From: Elysia marginata
Taxonomy: Eukaryota > Mollusca > Gastropoda > Plakobranchidae
Reading direction: 5' to 3'
Length of the DNA: 22,121 bases
Assembly (NCBI GenBank): GCA_019649035.1
Contig: BMAT01012094.1
Coordinates: 4,975-27,095, forward strand
Under the pieces are notes generated by a model that was not told the DNA's origin, ran no database searches, and saw only the letters and a list, made by a program, of their open reading frames with translations. Made by a program: the position numbers and the translations under genes. This document shows positions 9,000 through 18,844 of this stretch, piece by piece. The first letter of the stretch is position 1. Every line of letters starts with the position of its first letter.

Positions 9000-9345
9000 C
9001 TTTTTTACTCCCTTTCCCTGTTTCCTTCTTTTTCTTTCAAATCTGTTTCTCTCCCCTAACTTTTTCATAAGCCCGATAATCTGGCTTATTTCCTTTAAAA
9101 TGAATTCTTCATCGCTCTTCAAACGAATTTTAAGCGTTTCCATGGCTGAGTCACTAGGTACATTATCATTAGGCTGAGCTCCTTCTCCAGCTTCACCTTT
9201 TTCGCTTTCTTTCTTTAGGCTTCTCAGCTCTACCTCGTGGCTTGTCTGTGACACATTCCTTCAGCTTTACCTCACAGATCCCAGGCTCCCTTCTCCCTAT
9301 TATCCCCATTTGGCTTTTTGCCTTGGCACCTTAAATAAACAGACA
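9000..9345. other. Pyrimidine-rich tail and minus-strand Glu/Lys-rich frame
   Basis: The plus strand stays pyrimidine-rich to about 9060. A minus-strand frame without stops runs from 9254 down into the microsatellite. It has GTG but no ATG at its head, and its first ATG is mid-frame at METLKIRLKSDEEF. The charged character follows from the purine-rich strand. A TGAGTCA (AP-1) word lies at 9147-9153. There is no convincing gene. Confidence 0.4.
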
Positions 9346-9626
9346 TTCGGTGCAGTGGCCTTCTATTATCCTTGCGTCAGCTCTACTAGTGCTTAGGAAG
9401 CGCTTCCTCCTCACCGCAGTCCACAGCGCTGTTACAGCTTCAGATCGAGTTTGTTTTTCACGCGTTCAATGCCTCAACAGCAATTATGGTACCGGCAAAA
9501 TTTTGAGTTTTTATTTCTTACATTTGACATACGCCTTATGAACGGATTATGCGACCACAGCTACCAGTAAAAAATGTTTCATTGCGCCTTGAACTAGTTG
9601 AAGTCTGAAGGTCTGCATTTTGAATG

Positions 9627-9627
<1 letters not shown>

Positions 9628-9699
<72 letters not shown>

Positions 9700-9758
9700 A
9701 CTATCTATCCATCTATCTATCTATCTCTCTCTCTATCTCTATCTCTTTTTCTCTCTCT
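9628..9758 (+). repeat. (CT)n-(CTAT)n compound microsatellite
   Basis: Over 50 bp of pure CT is followed by CTAT tetramers with single-base interruptions (CTAA, CCAT) and a degenerate CT tail. The left flank AGGTCTGCATTTTGA (about 9609-9623) matches the left flank of the array at 8868. Confidence 0.97.
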
Positions 9759-9759
9759 A

Positions 9760-10680
9760 ATTGACTAATTTGAAGACTTACCAGCTTAAAGACGCACTTC
9801 GTAATATATTCATGCATTTGTTTTGTTCCTGAGTAAGTTTAGATATTTTCCACTGTTCTTTTCTTTGCTTTCTTCAACAATCTTGACAAATTATTAAACT
9901 TGAAACTTTTTTATTTGAGTATTTCTGTTTACTTTATTTCTGTTTATCCCTTGCCATACTTTAGTTATGCTTATAGGGAATTTTTAATATCGCTATGCGT
10001 TGTTTTTTTTTCCTTTGGTGGTATTTGAAAAACCAAACCATCTCTCCATTCTTTCTACTTGCACGAGGGACATTTCTTATCCTCCTATTAGAGTCATATT
10101 TATCCTTTCACACATAGAAAAAGCTTTATCTATTCAAGTTTTTTCATTTTTACCAACTTTCTAAGTTACTTTGTCATAAAATATAAAAAAACCTGGTGAC
10201 AATAGTGACTCAGTCATCATAGCCTTGATAAGTTGATTATATTACTTTTCCTTCAGGCATTTGTGGTTTTTTTGTTCACTTATCTCACCTTATGCCTTAA
10301 ACAAAATCACAATAGCAAAATTTTACCATTTGCCTACATTTTTAGCTATTTCGCTCTGTTTGAAGAACGCTTTATGGAGAAATAAAAAATACACGACTTT
10401 GTGCTTGAGTAAAATAAACTAAGCGATCAATGATCTTGTTGTCATGTTCAAAGGAATCTCTATATAAAAAAAATTTCACTAACATGCAGTGAGGTCATGA
10501 AAAAGTACGTTTCAATTTTCTCCAGTTGTTCTAGTTTGTTTGGGGGATGCCTTTTAATTAAGGATAATGAGTAATGGGGAGAGCAGAGGAGTTGTGAATT
10601 TTTGTTAGATTTCGAGAGAAGAACAGAACAAAAAGTACTCAGTGTTATATATTTACAATGCCGCCAGCATCTTATAGTAT
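9760..10680. other. AT-rich stretch, no gene seen
   Basis: I see no credible coding frame. A TGACTCA (AP-1-type) word occurs at 10206-10212, unremarkable for the length. Confidence 0.55.
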
Positions 10681-10684
10681 TTCT

Positions 10685-10945
10685 TAGTGTACTTGTACTT
10701 AACTGACCTGGGTATGCGATGCGCTTTGAAAGACATTACAGTCCTGCAGCCGCCGACAAACAGTTATAGATGTCTTGAATTGAAAATGCATATCAGACAA
10801 CACAATGGAATATCATTCTATTTTTCTCACTATTGGACATCTCCACTTTTCTTCTGTATCACTCAGGGTGGACGGTTGGACACGTTCAGGACTGGCGGTA
10901 TATGGGTGGTTGGGTTTCAATGTGGTAGAGCTGCGGACTGATTAT
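10685..10945. other. Moderately GC-richer block with an unrecognised 84-codon open frame
   Basis: The plus-strand frame (10687-10941) ends in QGGRLDTFRTGGIWVVGFQCGRAAD and starts at a non-ATG codon (TTG or GTA region). I recognise no domain. Its end contains TGGTAGAGCTGCGG, which superficially resembles a tRNA A box, but no matching B box follows. It could be part of an old repeat or a chance frame. Confidence 0.25.
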
Positions 10946-11444
10946 TCTGATGTAAAAACTTTCTTCATTTGATTACACTCACATTGTGTAGACAGACTAT
11001 CACTAGCACTGATAATGAGAATTTGAAAAACAATTTTTACTGTCTACAGTGCTCAATAACAATATATCTCTCATGCTCAGGGCGTTAAAAAAGTTTGATC
11101 GTATGTGTAACGGTTGAAGATTTTCGGATTTTCCCAATACATTTTTTATTATTGCTTTGAAGGAATGGATTTTCTGGAAAACTTGCGATTCAACATATTC
11201 TTTGAGTGCATTTTTTAAACAAGTTTCATGCAGTCAGCATGATCCGGAGAAAACGCAGCCATTAAGAAGCTTTTTGAGTGATTTTAAATTTTTCAAATTT
11301 TTTTCATCCAATCTGTCCTTTTATAACTTCGTAGTGAAAGTTTTAGTTTTAAAATGACGACTTAAAACAGCGACTCCTTATAATTGGTTTCATTTGCAAA
11401 ACAGTGTCTTCTTCATCTCCAAGAACTCCTCAACATTGACATCA

Positions 11445-11690
11445 TTATCTTTCCCTATGCTGTTTACAAGCCCGGAAAGCACATCCGAGGCGAGCATTTG
11501 TCGGGTTAGCAGAGCCAACTACAGGAGTCAACAAGTGCTCTCTCCACGCTAGCCTGCCTTGAAGTGCTGGGAGAAACCATGTATCTAGCACTGATTGTTT
11601 GTTGACACTGGCCCGAAACGATCGAAACGCTTGGGTGCTCCCCCCTTTCTCCGCTCTACCACCGATTACGCCCCTTGTTACCGTCAAAAA
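11445..11690. promoter_or_regulatory. GC-rich block (about 53% GC) with forkhead-type sites, candidate conserved non-coding element
   Basis: Hand-counted GC over 11461-11680 is about 53%, against roughly 30-37% nearby. TGTTTAC (11461-11467) and TGTTTGTT (11596-11603) are forkhead-type words in the same orientation. A minus-strand 80-codon frame covers the whole block but has no recognised domain. An exon cannot be excluded. Confidence 0.3.
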
Positions 11691-11699
11691 AGGTCATTT

Positions 11700-12440
11700 T
11701 TGGCATTTTGCTGCCATCGAGCTAAATTGTGTTTGTTATACCCGTTAGCGAGATTATGAACCAAAAGACCTGATAAATAATTGTCTGTACTTTGCAATAT
11801 GTAAGCGTATCTAGAAAAAGATCCATCCAAACAATAAAATGAAATAGCCTTTTACTATGACAGTGTTCTTCCAAGTTGTTTAAGAGGCTGTAAACATCGT
11901 GCGTGTTTTCCTTGATGAGTGCAGTGCGAGTCAAATCTTTATCGATACCTCTAGTTTGTCCGTGAAATAACAAGCAGAAAAAGCCTGCAGAAGAGACAAA
12001 AAAAACTACGCAGTGATCGCATTTTCTCTTAGGTGTAGAGTAAGCAAACTTGCTATGTACATACACACCAAAACATATAATAATTATGGAACTTCATCTT
12101 GGTTCAATAGGTAAGTTTGCTTTATTCAGTATTTGCCTAACTATCTATAAGCATATCGTTACGTCAATTTCTCTATCTCTCTCACCTTCTCTCTCCCTCT
12201 TTTTCTCTCTCACCTTATTTTTCCTTCTGTAATTTTTCATCACTCTCAATGGTTTTTGAAAATCTTATTTTCACGTTGTCAGTTTATAACCACTAACTTA
12301 TCAAAATAAACTCTTCAGGGCAATCTAAATAATTCAGTAGTGGCGATTTCGAATAAAAATTAGGCTGTGATAATTGCATGTTTATTGTTCACTCTCGTAT
12401 CTGCAACAAAGCCCCTCGAGTGCCAACGTGCAAAATGGTT
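11700..12440. other. AT-rich stretch with a CT-rich tract and one CRE-type site
   Basis: TTACGTCA at 12159-12166 is a perfect minus-strand TGACGTAA (bZIP/CREB-ATF type). It is followed directly by a degenerate CT tract (12169-12227). The minus frame at 11722-12066 (114 codons) lies in AT-rich sequence and is not recognised. Confidence 0.4.
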
Positions 12441-12457
12441 TTCGCAAACAAAAAAAA

Positions 12458-12508
12458 CAACAGCAACAATAACAACAACAACAACAACAACAACAGCAAA
12501 TACAACAA
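12458..12508 (+). repeat. (AAC)n microsatellite
   Basis: The CAA/AAC trinucleotide array has CAGCAA and AAT interruptions. It produces a poly-Asn run in the overlapping plus-strand frame, which is a repeat artefact. Confidence 0.95.
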
Positions 12509-12617
12509 AACTCACCTAGAGCTGGTGAGAGCCGTCAAGCGACAGGACATGAGCAGTAATTTAACACGAGATAAATCACAAACTTCCGTGGTCATAAATC
12601 ACACGTGAACTCAGAGA

Positions 12618-12698
12618 CTGAGAGCAAAAGAGACAGATAGAGATAGAAAGGGGGGAGGGAGAGAGAGAGAGAGGGGGGGAGAGCGATGAGGAGAGATC
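12618..12698 (+). repeat. GA-rich polypurine tract
   Basis: GAGA and GGGGGG runs, with only a few pyrimidines, abut the GC-richer block that starts near 12700. Confidence 0.85.
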
Positions 12699-12699
12699 T

Positions 12700-13015
12700 C
12701 GCCTTCTCAGTTGAAGACGTTCAGAACCAGTCCTGTGAGTGAACCAGTCCTCTCCAGCCCGCCTGAAAATACGAGTTGTCAGCTGTCAAACGGATTTATC
12801 ACTATTAGCCTCAACACTTGCTAATTGAGCTATCTGTGTTACGGCATCCGAGGTACCGCTATTGGACTTGGAGCAATGATTGTGCAGCGTGCTCTGCCCA
12901 TCATGAACACCATGCTCTAGTGGCACCTAACAATATATTCTCGCATTCTTGGCACTCATCTGGGACGTGCAGGAAATTAGCCAATGGCATAAATTATGAC
13001 ATGAAAGATTAGCAT
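12700..13015. promoter_or_regulatory. Candidate regulatory block with tandem TGTCA/CAGCTG words and an 11-bp direct repeat
   Basis: GAACCAGTCCT is repeated at 12724-12734 and 12741-12751 (17-bp period). TGTCAGCTGTCA at 12777-12788 combines two TGTCA words (MEIS/TGIF type) with an E-box CAGCTG at 12780-12785. The block is GC-richer than its flanks and abuts a polypurine tract. The 64-codon plus frame (12818-13012) is not recognised. Confidence 0.3.
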
Positions 13016-13019
13016 GCAT

Positions 13020-13535
13020 TTGTTTGTAGATTTTTCTTATCCACTGATACCCCTGTACAAAACTGACCGTCAGTCATAGTTCGTTAATTAATATACTAAA
13101 AGGTTTTTCATATTAAAGTTGTTTTTCTTTTGTGTGAGAGCAAGGCGCTAGTTTTTAGTGCTTGTATTTTATTTCTTTTGTTTTTCTCTTAGAGAAATAG
13201 TTTTTACACTGTAGAAAAAAATCATCAAACGCCACCAAAACGAATAAAAACAAGAATTGTGTAAGTAATATCTTTATGCGCATGTAAAACATATGTCATT
13301 AAATAAAACTATTTATGGTTCGCAAACTTTTGAAACTAAAAAAAAGTTTTAATTCAACATTAAAACAGAAAAAAAAATGATTTGATTTTGCAAAAAAAAT
13401 CCTCACAAATTAATATTTACGTGTACACAAACTGAACTTTTAAACTGAACATTTCATGTGTTAGGAAAATAAAAGAAGTACGACTCGTAAATAAAGTCTT
13501 GCCATTTTAATGTTTAATGGATTATAGATCTTGAA
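13020..13535. other. AT-rich stretch, no feature seen
   Basis: It contains runs of A and T and a TTAATTAA palindrome near 13084. I see no coding frame. Confidence 0.6.
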
Positions 13536-13539
13536 TCAA

Positions 13540-13940
13540 CCAGCATCTTAACAATCTCATCTGGTTTATCGCCAAAATTACAGCACTCAATTCTTTGCAC
13601 TCTACCAACTGGCCAAAGGCTATTTCATAGTGACAGGACACGCTTGATCATGACACGCCCACTATAATAGCATACCACTTGTGACTGGACACTGGTCATA
13701 GAGAGCAACGGTGATGAGTCAATTGTCCCTGCAACAGCTATCTTACCGGGAACCACCAGAACTTAAGATCTATTAAGCTTTTTGGGCTAAAGGCTGTAGT
13801 GTCTGAGTTGCTGTCACTATTCCACTACAGGGAGGAGTGAGTGTTTGAATGAGGCAAGTTGCGGTGATCGTTGTCCTCAGAGAAAGAGAAAAGTGTCAAT
13901 AGATTGAGAAAAGCGATGCACGTTAATCCCGCACTGAATC
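13540..13940. promoter_or_regulatory. GC-richer block, candidate non-coding regulatory element
   Basis: Moderate GC content is sustained over about 400 bp without a long open frame in any phase, which argues against an exon. Motif-like words include TGAGTCA (AP-1, 13715-13721) overlapping a CAATTG, CACTTG near 13676, and TAATCCC (Otx/Pitx type) near 13924. Confidence 0.3.
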
Positions 13941-13944
13941 CTTC

Positions 13945-14560
13945 TTTTGTTATAAACGTTACGCCAGATTTAGTTCGTATGTTATACCCGGTGTGTTGAT
14001 ATGGTGGGCGAGCCTGTTGTACCGAGGGACAGTCATGGAAATTAGAAATTGATGTAGGATTGGAGCGATTATCTATGGAGACACAGGAGTGGCGTGTGGT
14101 TTTATGTGTATGGAATTTGTTTGACCATTTTGCGTACTAAACACCGGGAGGATAAGCTTTTTTGCAAACAAAGAGTTGTAGTATTAGAAAATACGCTTTT
14201 CACCTACCCCAAGGTGTTTCAAAATAACCTTCGAAGTGGCCACGGGATAAATCTGTTATTACATTGGTTTGAGTAGTGGTGTTTTGATATTTTCCCCACA
14301 ACATTGCATGCCGTTCCGGTTAGTGAAATAGACTGAACAAATTAAACATGGATATTTTTTTCAAAATGACGTCACATTGACACCTTTGGTCAAATAAACT
14401 GGAGTCTATAAACTTAACAAGGCATTAACACAACTATGATTTCCTATACAATCAGATAATAATTTTAAAAACAGAATATTTGAAAATGTTTCGTTTGGAC
14501 CTTATTGCTTCGTATGTCTCATTACTTTTGCTCAAAATTTCCCAGTTTTTTTTTCGGTCT
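13945..14560. other. AT-rich stretch with a perfect CRE palindrome
   Basis: TGACGTCA at 14367-14374 is the full-length CREB/ATF palindrome. Otherwise I see only short unrecognised frames. Confidence 0.5.
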
Positions 14561-14564
14561 TCGT

Positions 14565-14818
14565 AAATGACTGTCTCCTCTATCCGCCTATCAATATGGC
14601 TGTCTCGTTCTTTTCCTCTATCGTTGTCTCTTCAATGATGATTAAAGATTTTGTTATCTATTTTTCTGCCTAGTTCAAAACTTTAACCTTTTCTGTCATA
14701 CCTTTACCTTCTCTTTTCTCCACTCTTTTATATATGCAGGCTTTAATCCGTCGTAGCAGATTTCTTTGTATTTAGTTGCCTGGGTGGTATTCCCATTGTT
14801 TTGATCATCTCTCTCTCC
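14565..14818 (+). repeat. Pyrimidine-rich stretch
   Basis: The plus strand is C/T-biased (TCTCCTCTATCCGCC, TTCTCTTTTCTCC) and leads into a splice-acceptor-like TCTCTCTCTCCACAG at about 14808-14822. Confidence 0.6.
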
Positions 14819-15020
14819 ACAGCAGGAGATGCGAGGAAGACGTGGCCAATGGCATTTTGTGTTAACCAGCTCGGCGATCTGTCGACACAGTCTATTTGTC
14901 TACTGGCATCCTGTGTACATCTCGCCTACCTTCAGCGTACAAACCACGTTCTGTTGGCTTCTGTTTCATCAAGGGCCAGAAGCTTCACACATCTGTTACA
15001 GGCTGTTACACATTGCACAT
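14815..15020. other. GC-richer block with three open plus-strand frames behind an acceptor-like site
   Basis: CTCTCTCTCCACAG at about 14809-14822 is a good 3' splice site. The following block is open in all three plus frames for 70-116 codons (14801-15151, 14829-15044, 14896-15144). None of the three translations resembles a family I know, and simultaneous openness of all three argues for a non-coding block with few TAA/TAG/TGA words. No convincing donor pairs with the acceptor. Confidence 0.25.
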
Positions 15021-15044
15021 TGTTGGCCTTGTTTTCTTTTTTAA

Positions 15045-16140
15045 GTTTGAGAGATGCTTTTATGCCAACCTACATTTATTTAGGCTTGTTTCAAAATATT
15101 TTCTCCAGATTGTTAAATTCAAATTCAAAGTATTCTTATTTTAAGCCATAGTAAAAATCGCTCATTTAATGTCCCTCAATGAAGAAGGCCTTGCTATTGT
15201 TACTTTAAATTTAAAGACTTACAAACGGATTTAGTAATTAAACGTCTGAATTTCTGACATCCCTCTCTCTCCAATAAATGTCTGTTTCATTTGCAATTTT
15301 CCAGGCATTGGTTCAGGTCTTCTACTGTTCGTGCAATATTTCAACTTCGATTTTGTTGGTGGGATTTTGTTCTTGACATAACATAATTACAACTGCTTTC
15401 CTATTAATTGTCAACAATTAATATTTCCTTTTTCCCTACCAGTTAGTATGAAAATAAACGCCGACAACCATAACTTTACCTTAAAGCGCATAATTTCTGA
15501 AAGATCTGCAGCTTATCCGACTTTTCCGTGACGTTGTTTTCGTAACAACGACTAAATGTTCACCGCTTGTTTTCTTTTCCTTTTTTTCGCCTTGGCTGAT
15601 AAGGATGCGAAAAGTTTTGTTAGAGAATGGACTGCCAATACTAAGTAGCAAAAAAGGATTTGGTTTAAAAAAAAATAAAGGCAAAATTATTTTTAAGATA
15701 CTTTAAGCCATTGTATTTCCCATGATAAGTACCTGAAATGGAATGATTTGCATTCAAATTATGCTAAAATAGATGTAGCTTAATAATTACACGAACGCTA
15801 CACTCTTCACTTTAATATTAAGTATGCATTATCAACTCTAATAATAGTAATCGTGTGTATAAAGGTGGACCAATAATGCCGCTAAAATGATCTGGTTTCA
15901 GTCTTGCACAATTTAAAAATTAAACTTGTTAAGCAGCCTTATATTTAATTGTATCAAAGGGATACAAGTTTAGCTTATTCATCAAATTGTTGTGCCCCCT
16001 TAATTCTTTATTCATCATGCAGCTCAATAGAGGCAAATACAGAAAGAGAGAGGCACAGATAGCAGCTTTTTTCAACGATATTCCTCCCACACAGCGATGG
16101 AGTCAGGTTCCGTCTCTGCACTGACTTAACACAAAATTAT
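15045..16140. other. AT-rich stretch with a perfect inverted repeat and an octamer
   Basis: TATTAATTGT-CA-ACAATTAATA (15402-15423) is a perfect 10-bp-arm dyad. ATTTGCAT (15746-15753) is a perfect POU octamer, followed by CAAATTATGCTAA. Otherwise the sequence is AT-rich with no credible gene; the minus frame at 15481-15684 is unrecognised. Confidence 0.5.
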
Positions 16141-16149
16141 CGAGCTTCA

Positions 16150-16566
16150 TTGCCTGTGCTGTGTATACATTGTACTTATCTCCTCACTTGCAGGCATGGT
16201 GAGCACGCTTTGCAAACTCCCACCAAGGTAAGACAAAACGCTAAGAAATCAAACTTGAAGAGCAGCAACAAAAGCCGCACATTGGGATGCATATTTTGTT
16301 TCGCAAGCTTTAGCGAGGAACATCTGTGTGAGAAACACCCTGTTCTGTCGCCAACAATAATAATGGTACAGCATATATATCGACCACACGCAATGTGCAA
16401 GAACATTGAACAGCTTCCTAATATTGCATTCTGCTTGTGCGACCAGTCTACCGTACAGTGTTGTAGAGAGCCACCTGTTGGCAACCTCGATGTGAAGATG
16501 GTTTTTTCCCAGTATAAAGGAAAAAGGAAAATGGATGTACTCACTAGAAACCAAATTATAATATAA
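16150..16566. other. Block open in one plus and two minus frames, product unknown
   Basis: A 138-codon plus frame and minus frames of 122 and 106 codons overlap almost completely. The plus frame is Cys/His-containing (CREPPVGNLDVKMVFSQYKG). The minus frame contains RWLSTTLYGRLVAQAECNIR. I recognise no domain. Openness in several phases in a region that is not especially GC-rich is unusual but not diagnostic. Confidence 0.25.
16194..16227 (+). CDS. Candidate 34-nt micro-exon
   Basis: Upstream is a pyrimidine-rich run ending CTCCTCACTTGCAG (AG at 16192-16193). The 34-nt segment ends CCACCAAG and is followed by GTAAGA at 16228-16233. Both sites match the animal consensus closely. Of the three phases, one has a TGA in the exon. 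One reads HGEHALQTPTK and stays open into the surrounding 138-codon plus frame. One starts at ATG 16196 (MVSTLCKLPP). No neighbouring exon of the same gene is recognisable, so a chance acceptor-donor pair is quite possible. The sequence shows the splice signals; use as an exon is inference. Confidence 0.22.
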
Positions 16567-16569
16567 CAA

Positions 16570-16890
16570 GTATACTTACGTCTTCCCTACTCTCTTATAC
16601 TTACCTCTGTTGTATCCTCACTCTCAAACTCATTTGAAACGTTTTCTCGCTCTCTCTTCGCCTCTCTCTCTCTATCTATCTCTCTATCTCTCTCTTTATA
16701 TCTCTCTGTCTGTCTCTGTCTCTCATTTCGTCTCTTACTCTAAAACATGAGCTCTCCTTCTGTCTAATTGCAACAGCTGCTGAAAGTCTGACTTTCTCCG
16801 TCTGTCCATGGTTTTGTTTTAGAACCCACCCTTTACCTTCCTCCATCTTTGTCTGCCTATCTATCAATTTCCATTTCCTTTCAACCGTCC
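16570..16890 (+). repeat. CT-rich region with (CTAT) and (CTGT) units
   Basis: A degenerate pyrimidine-rich stretch has its purest portion at 16655-16725. The minus frame at 16676-16897, rich in Arg/Asp/Lys, is an artefact of it. Confidence 0.9.
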
Positions 16891-16899
16891 AGCCCATTG

Positions 16900-17350
16900 C
16901 TTTTGATAATACAGGGTCGTAAGATGCTGATAGAGAAACGAAAGAATTGTTAAAGAGATCTTGTATTTAGTTCTCTCCGGATTGCTCAGACTCCAAGACT
17001 GAGGGTATTTTGTGCAAAACCCGAATGCCCAGTGTCTATAAATAGGATTATTATAATATGTAAGCTGGAAGGCCTCACCGATTTGGATAAATTGCAGATT
17101 GGTTGAATTATAGACTTCATCATATATTAAAAGTATTTGCCATTTTTTATGAAATTTTTTACAACTGCAAGGTACGGCGTTGTCTTTACTTGAATTATTT
17201 CTTATTCGATTATTAATTTTAATTTCGCTCAACTGCCTGAATTTTCCAAAACAACCCTTTTATGGCACAGTAGAGTAATCGCAACGGAAAATGTTATAAA
17301 CTTGTAGCATCGATTTTCATCCTCAAAGTAAGTTGAGTGAATTGACTTCG
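16900..17350. other. AT-rich stretch, no gene seen
   Basis: The minus frame at 16864-17232 (122 codons) is Tyr/Asn/Ile/Lys-rich and has no recognisable similarity. Confidence 0.5.
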
Positions 17351-17359
17351 CCTGGCTGT

Positions 17360-17500
17360 TGTCATAACTGATAACTGATCCAGCAAAATAGGGTGATCTG
17401 ATAAAGCCAGTATCATAATTAACCGGCTTTGAGATAGGAAATTGGATAAGGGCACGTTAATTACAGGGCGCCTAAGGTGGCTCCGCACATTCATTGACAA
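17360..17500. promoter_or_regulatory. Candidate cis-regulatory module with tandem MYB-type, GATA-type and TAATTA words
   Basis: ATAACTG occurs as two direct copies without a gap (17364-17370, 17371-17377); AACTG is the MYB core. GATA-type words are TGATAA (17399-17404), AGATAG (17432-17437) and GGATAA (17444-17449). Homeodomain cores TAATTA lie at 17416-17421 and 17458-17463. Individually common, these words are dense here within about 100 bp. Confidence 0.28.
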
Positions 17501-17519
17501 CAGTTTCAACTTTCCCTGA

Positions 17520-18080
17520 GCTGCAACTCTAACTAGACTTTTAAAGTATGAATAAAAGTATTAAAATGTGATAAAAGAAGACTTTTCTACGATATTGAAA
17601 ACATGCCCGAAAGAATAATACACGTACCAATACTCATGGTAAGTTTCACTGTCTTCAAGAAGTGTGGTTTCTCCATTAATTTAATGCATGTATGTCACTC
17701 ATACAAGTAAGCCATAATGATATTTAACCTCAAAATATTTTTTGCTTATAAACATGTAACTGTTTTTGTTTATGTCGTTTTGTAGAAAGTTTACGAAAGT
17801 GCCAAGTTCTTCAAGATCATAAATTTACAGACTGCTGTTTTTCTGCCTCGTCTGATTGTGAATAGTCACACTGTTTTGTGATTTTGAAGAACTTTTTTGC
17901 GTTAATATTTCTTTCTAGTTAGAGCTTTATCCGCTGCGAGTTCTCTAGCTATTATAATGTATTATCATATAACCGGTAGTGATTAGCCATGTAGGATCAT
18001 TTCCAGAAAGATTAAGGACATATTTTTGTTTTTTAAATTCTTTTCGGTGCAAAACTAATGGTTTTACTTGTGTTTAACAT
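17520..18080. other. AT-rich stretch, no feature seen
   Basis: I see no frame or repeat I would defend. Confidence 0.6.
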
Positions 18081-18083
18081 TGG

Positions 18084-18314
18084 TCATGCTAATCTGTCGC
18101 GTTTGACATCCTCTGTGGTTGTGTCATGGCCGCTAAGGTCTCGAACCGTGACGCTCGGGGACAGGCCGTGAGGACGCTGTGCAGAGTACAATGGATGCAA
18201 TCCAATCTTTAATCTGGGATCAGCAGGGGAGGAGCACAGTGCCAGGCCGGGCGTGAAAAGACGAGCGACCGTGACATGATTGACTGGGAGATGGCAGATT
18301 AAGATAGAATACAA
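18084..18314. promoter_or_regulatory. CpG-enriched GC-rich block (about 57% GC), candidate conserved non-coding element or exon
   Basis: Hand-counted GC is about 57% over 18121-18300, with about 14 CpG between 18097 and 18273. Words include CCAATCTTTAATCTGGGATC (paired AATCT) and TGATTGAC near 18278-18285 (PBX/TALE type). A minus-strand 76-codon frame spans the block and reads CSSPADPRLKIGLHPLYSAQ. It is not recognised. It abuts a purine-rich stretch on its right. Confidence 0.3.
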
Positions 18315-18842
18315 GTCCGTATAACTGTGAAAACAAGGATAGAGAGAGCTGGCGCGTGGGTGGCTAAGTCTTGGGATGGGAAGAACTACTCGTAGGATCA
18401 GAACGGATGATTGTCTTGATGATTGCTTGGAACATCATTGGGGAAATAGCAAATATAGAGGAACTGGGCGAGACAGACCAAAAAAAAAGGAAATAGAAAG
18501 AGAAAGAGAGATAGACAGACGTATTTGAAGAGCAATAGAATGACGTACATAAAAGCGGCTGGACACATCCTGCTCATAGACAGAGAGAAAAACAGTGAAT
18601 CAATGTTTAAGCATACATGTAGTAAAATGTTCTTAGGCAGTAAAAACAAAAAATTACAACTAAAAACAGCTTTGATTAAATTGAATTAGCAACGAGTTAA
18701 ATTGTTCAAGTGCTTTATGTTCTTTAGGAAAAGCTTTATCCTCGACTAAGTCTTAGAAGACGCCAAAGTTTTAAAAACTCTTTAGAAGAGGCATGAAGAA
18801 GAAAAAAAAAAGAATTAAAAAAAAACAAGCCAAGAAGAGTGA
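18315..18842 (+). repeat. Purine-rich stretch
   Basis: The plus strand is A/G-biased, with GAGAAAGAGAG near 18500 and A-runs near 18800. The minus-strand Phe/Leu/Ser-rich frame at 18398-18649 is a compositional artefact. Confidence 0.6.
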
Positions 18843-18844
18843 CT

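Noticed and set aside
8946-9254. 102-codon Glu/Lys-rich minus frame resembling a coiled-coil protein
   Set aside because: It starts at GTG with a stop four codons upstream, runs into a microsatellite, and its charge follows from the purine-rich strand. Only the METLKIRLKSDEEF portion is of higher complexity, and I do not recognise it.
10915-10945. tRNA or tRNA-derived SINE suggested by TGGTAGAGCTGCGG
   Set aside because: Only an A-box-like word is present. No B box (GGTTCGANTCC) or acceptor-stem pairing follows within 60-80 bp.
12378-12608. Poly-Asn protein
   Set aside because: It is a translation of the (AAC)n microsatellite.
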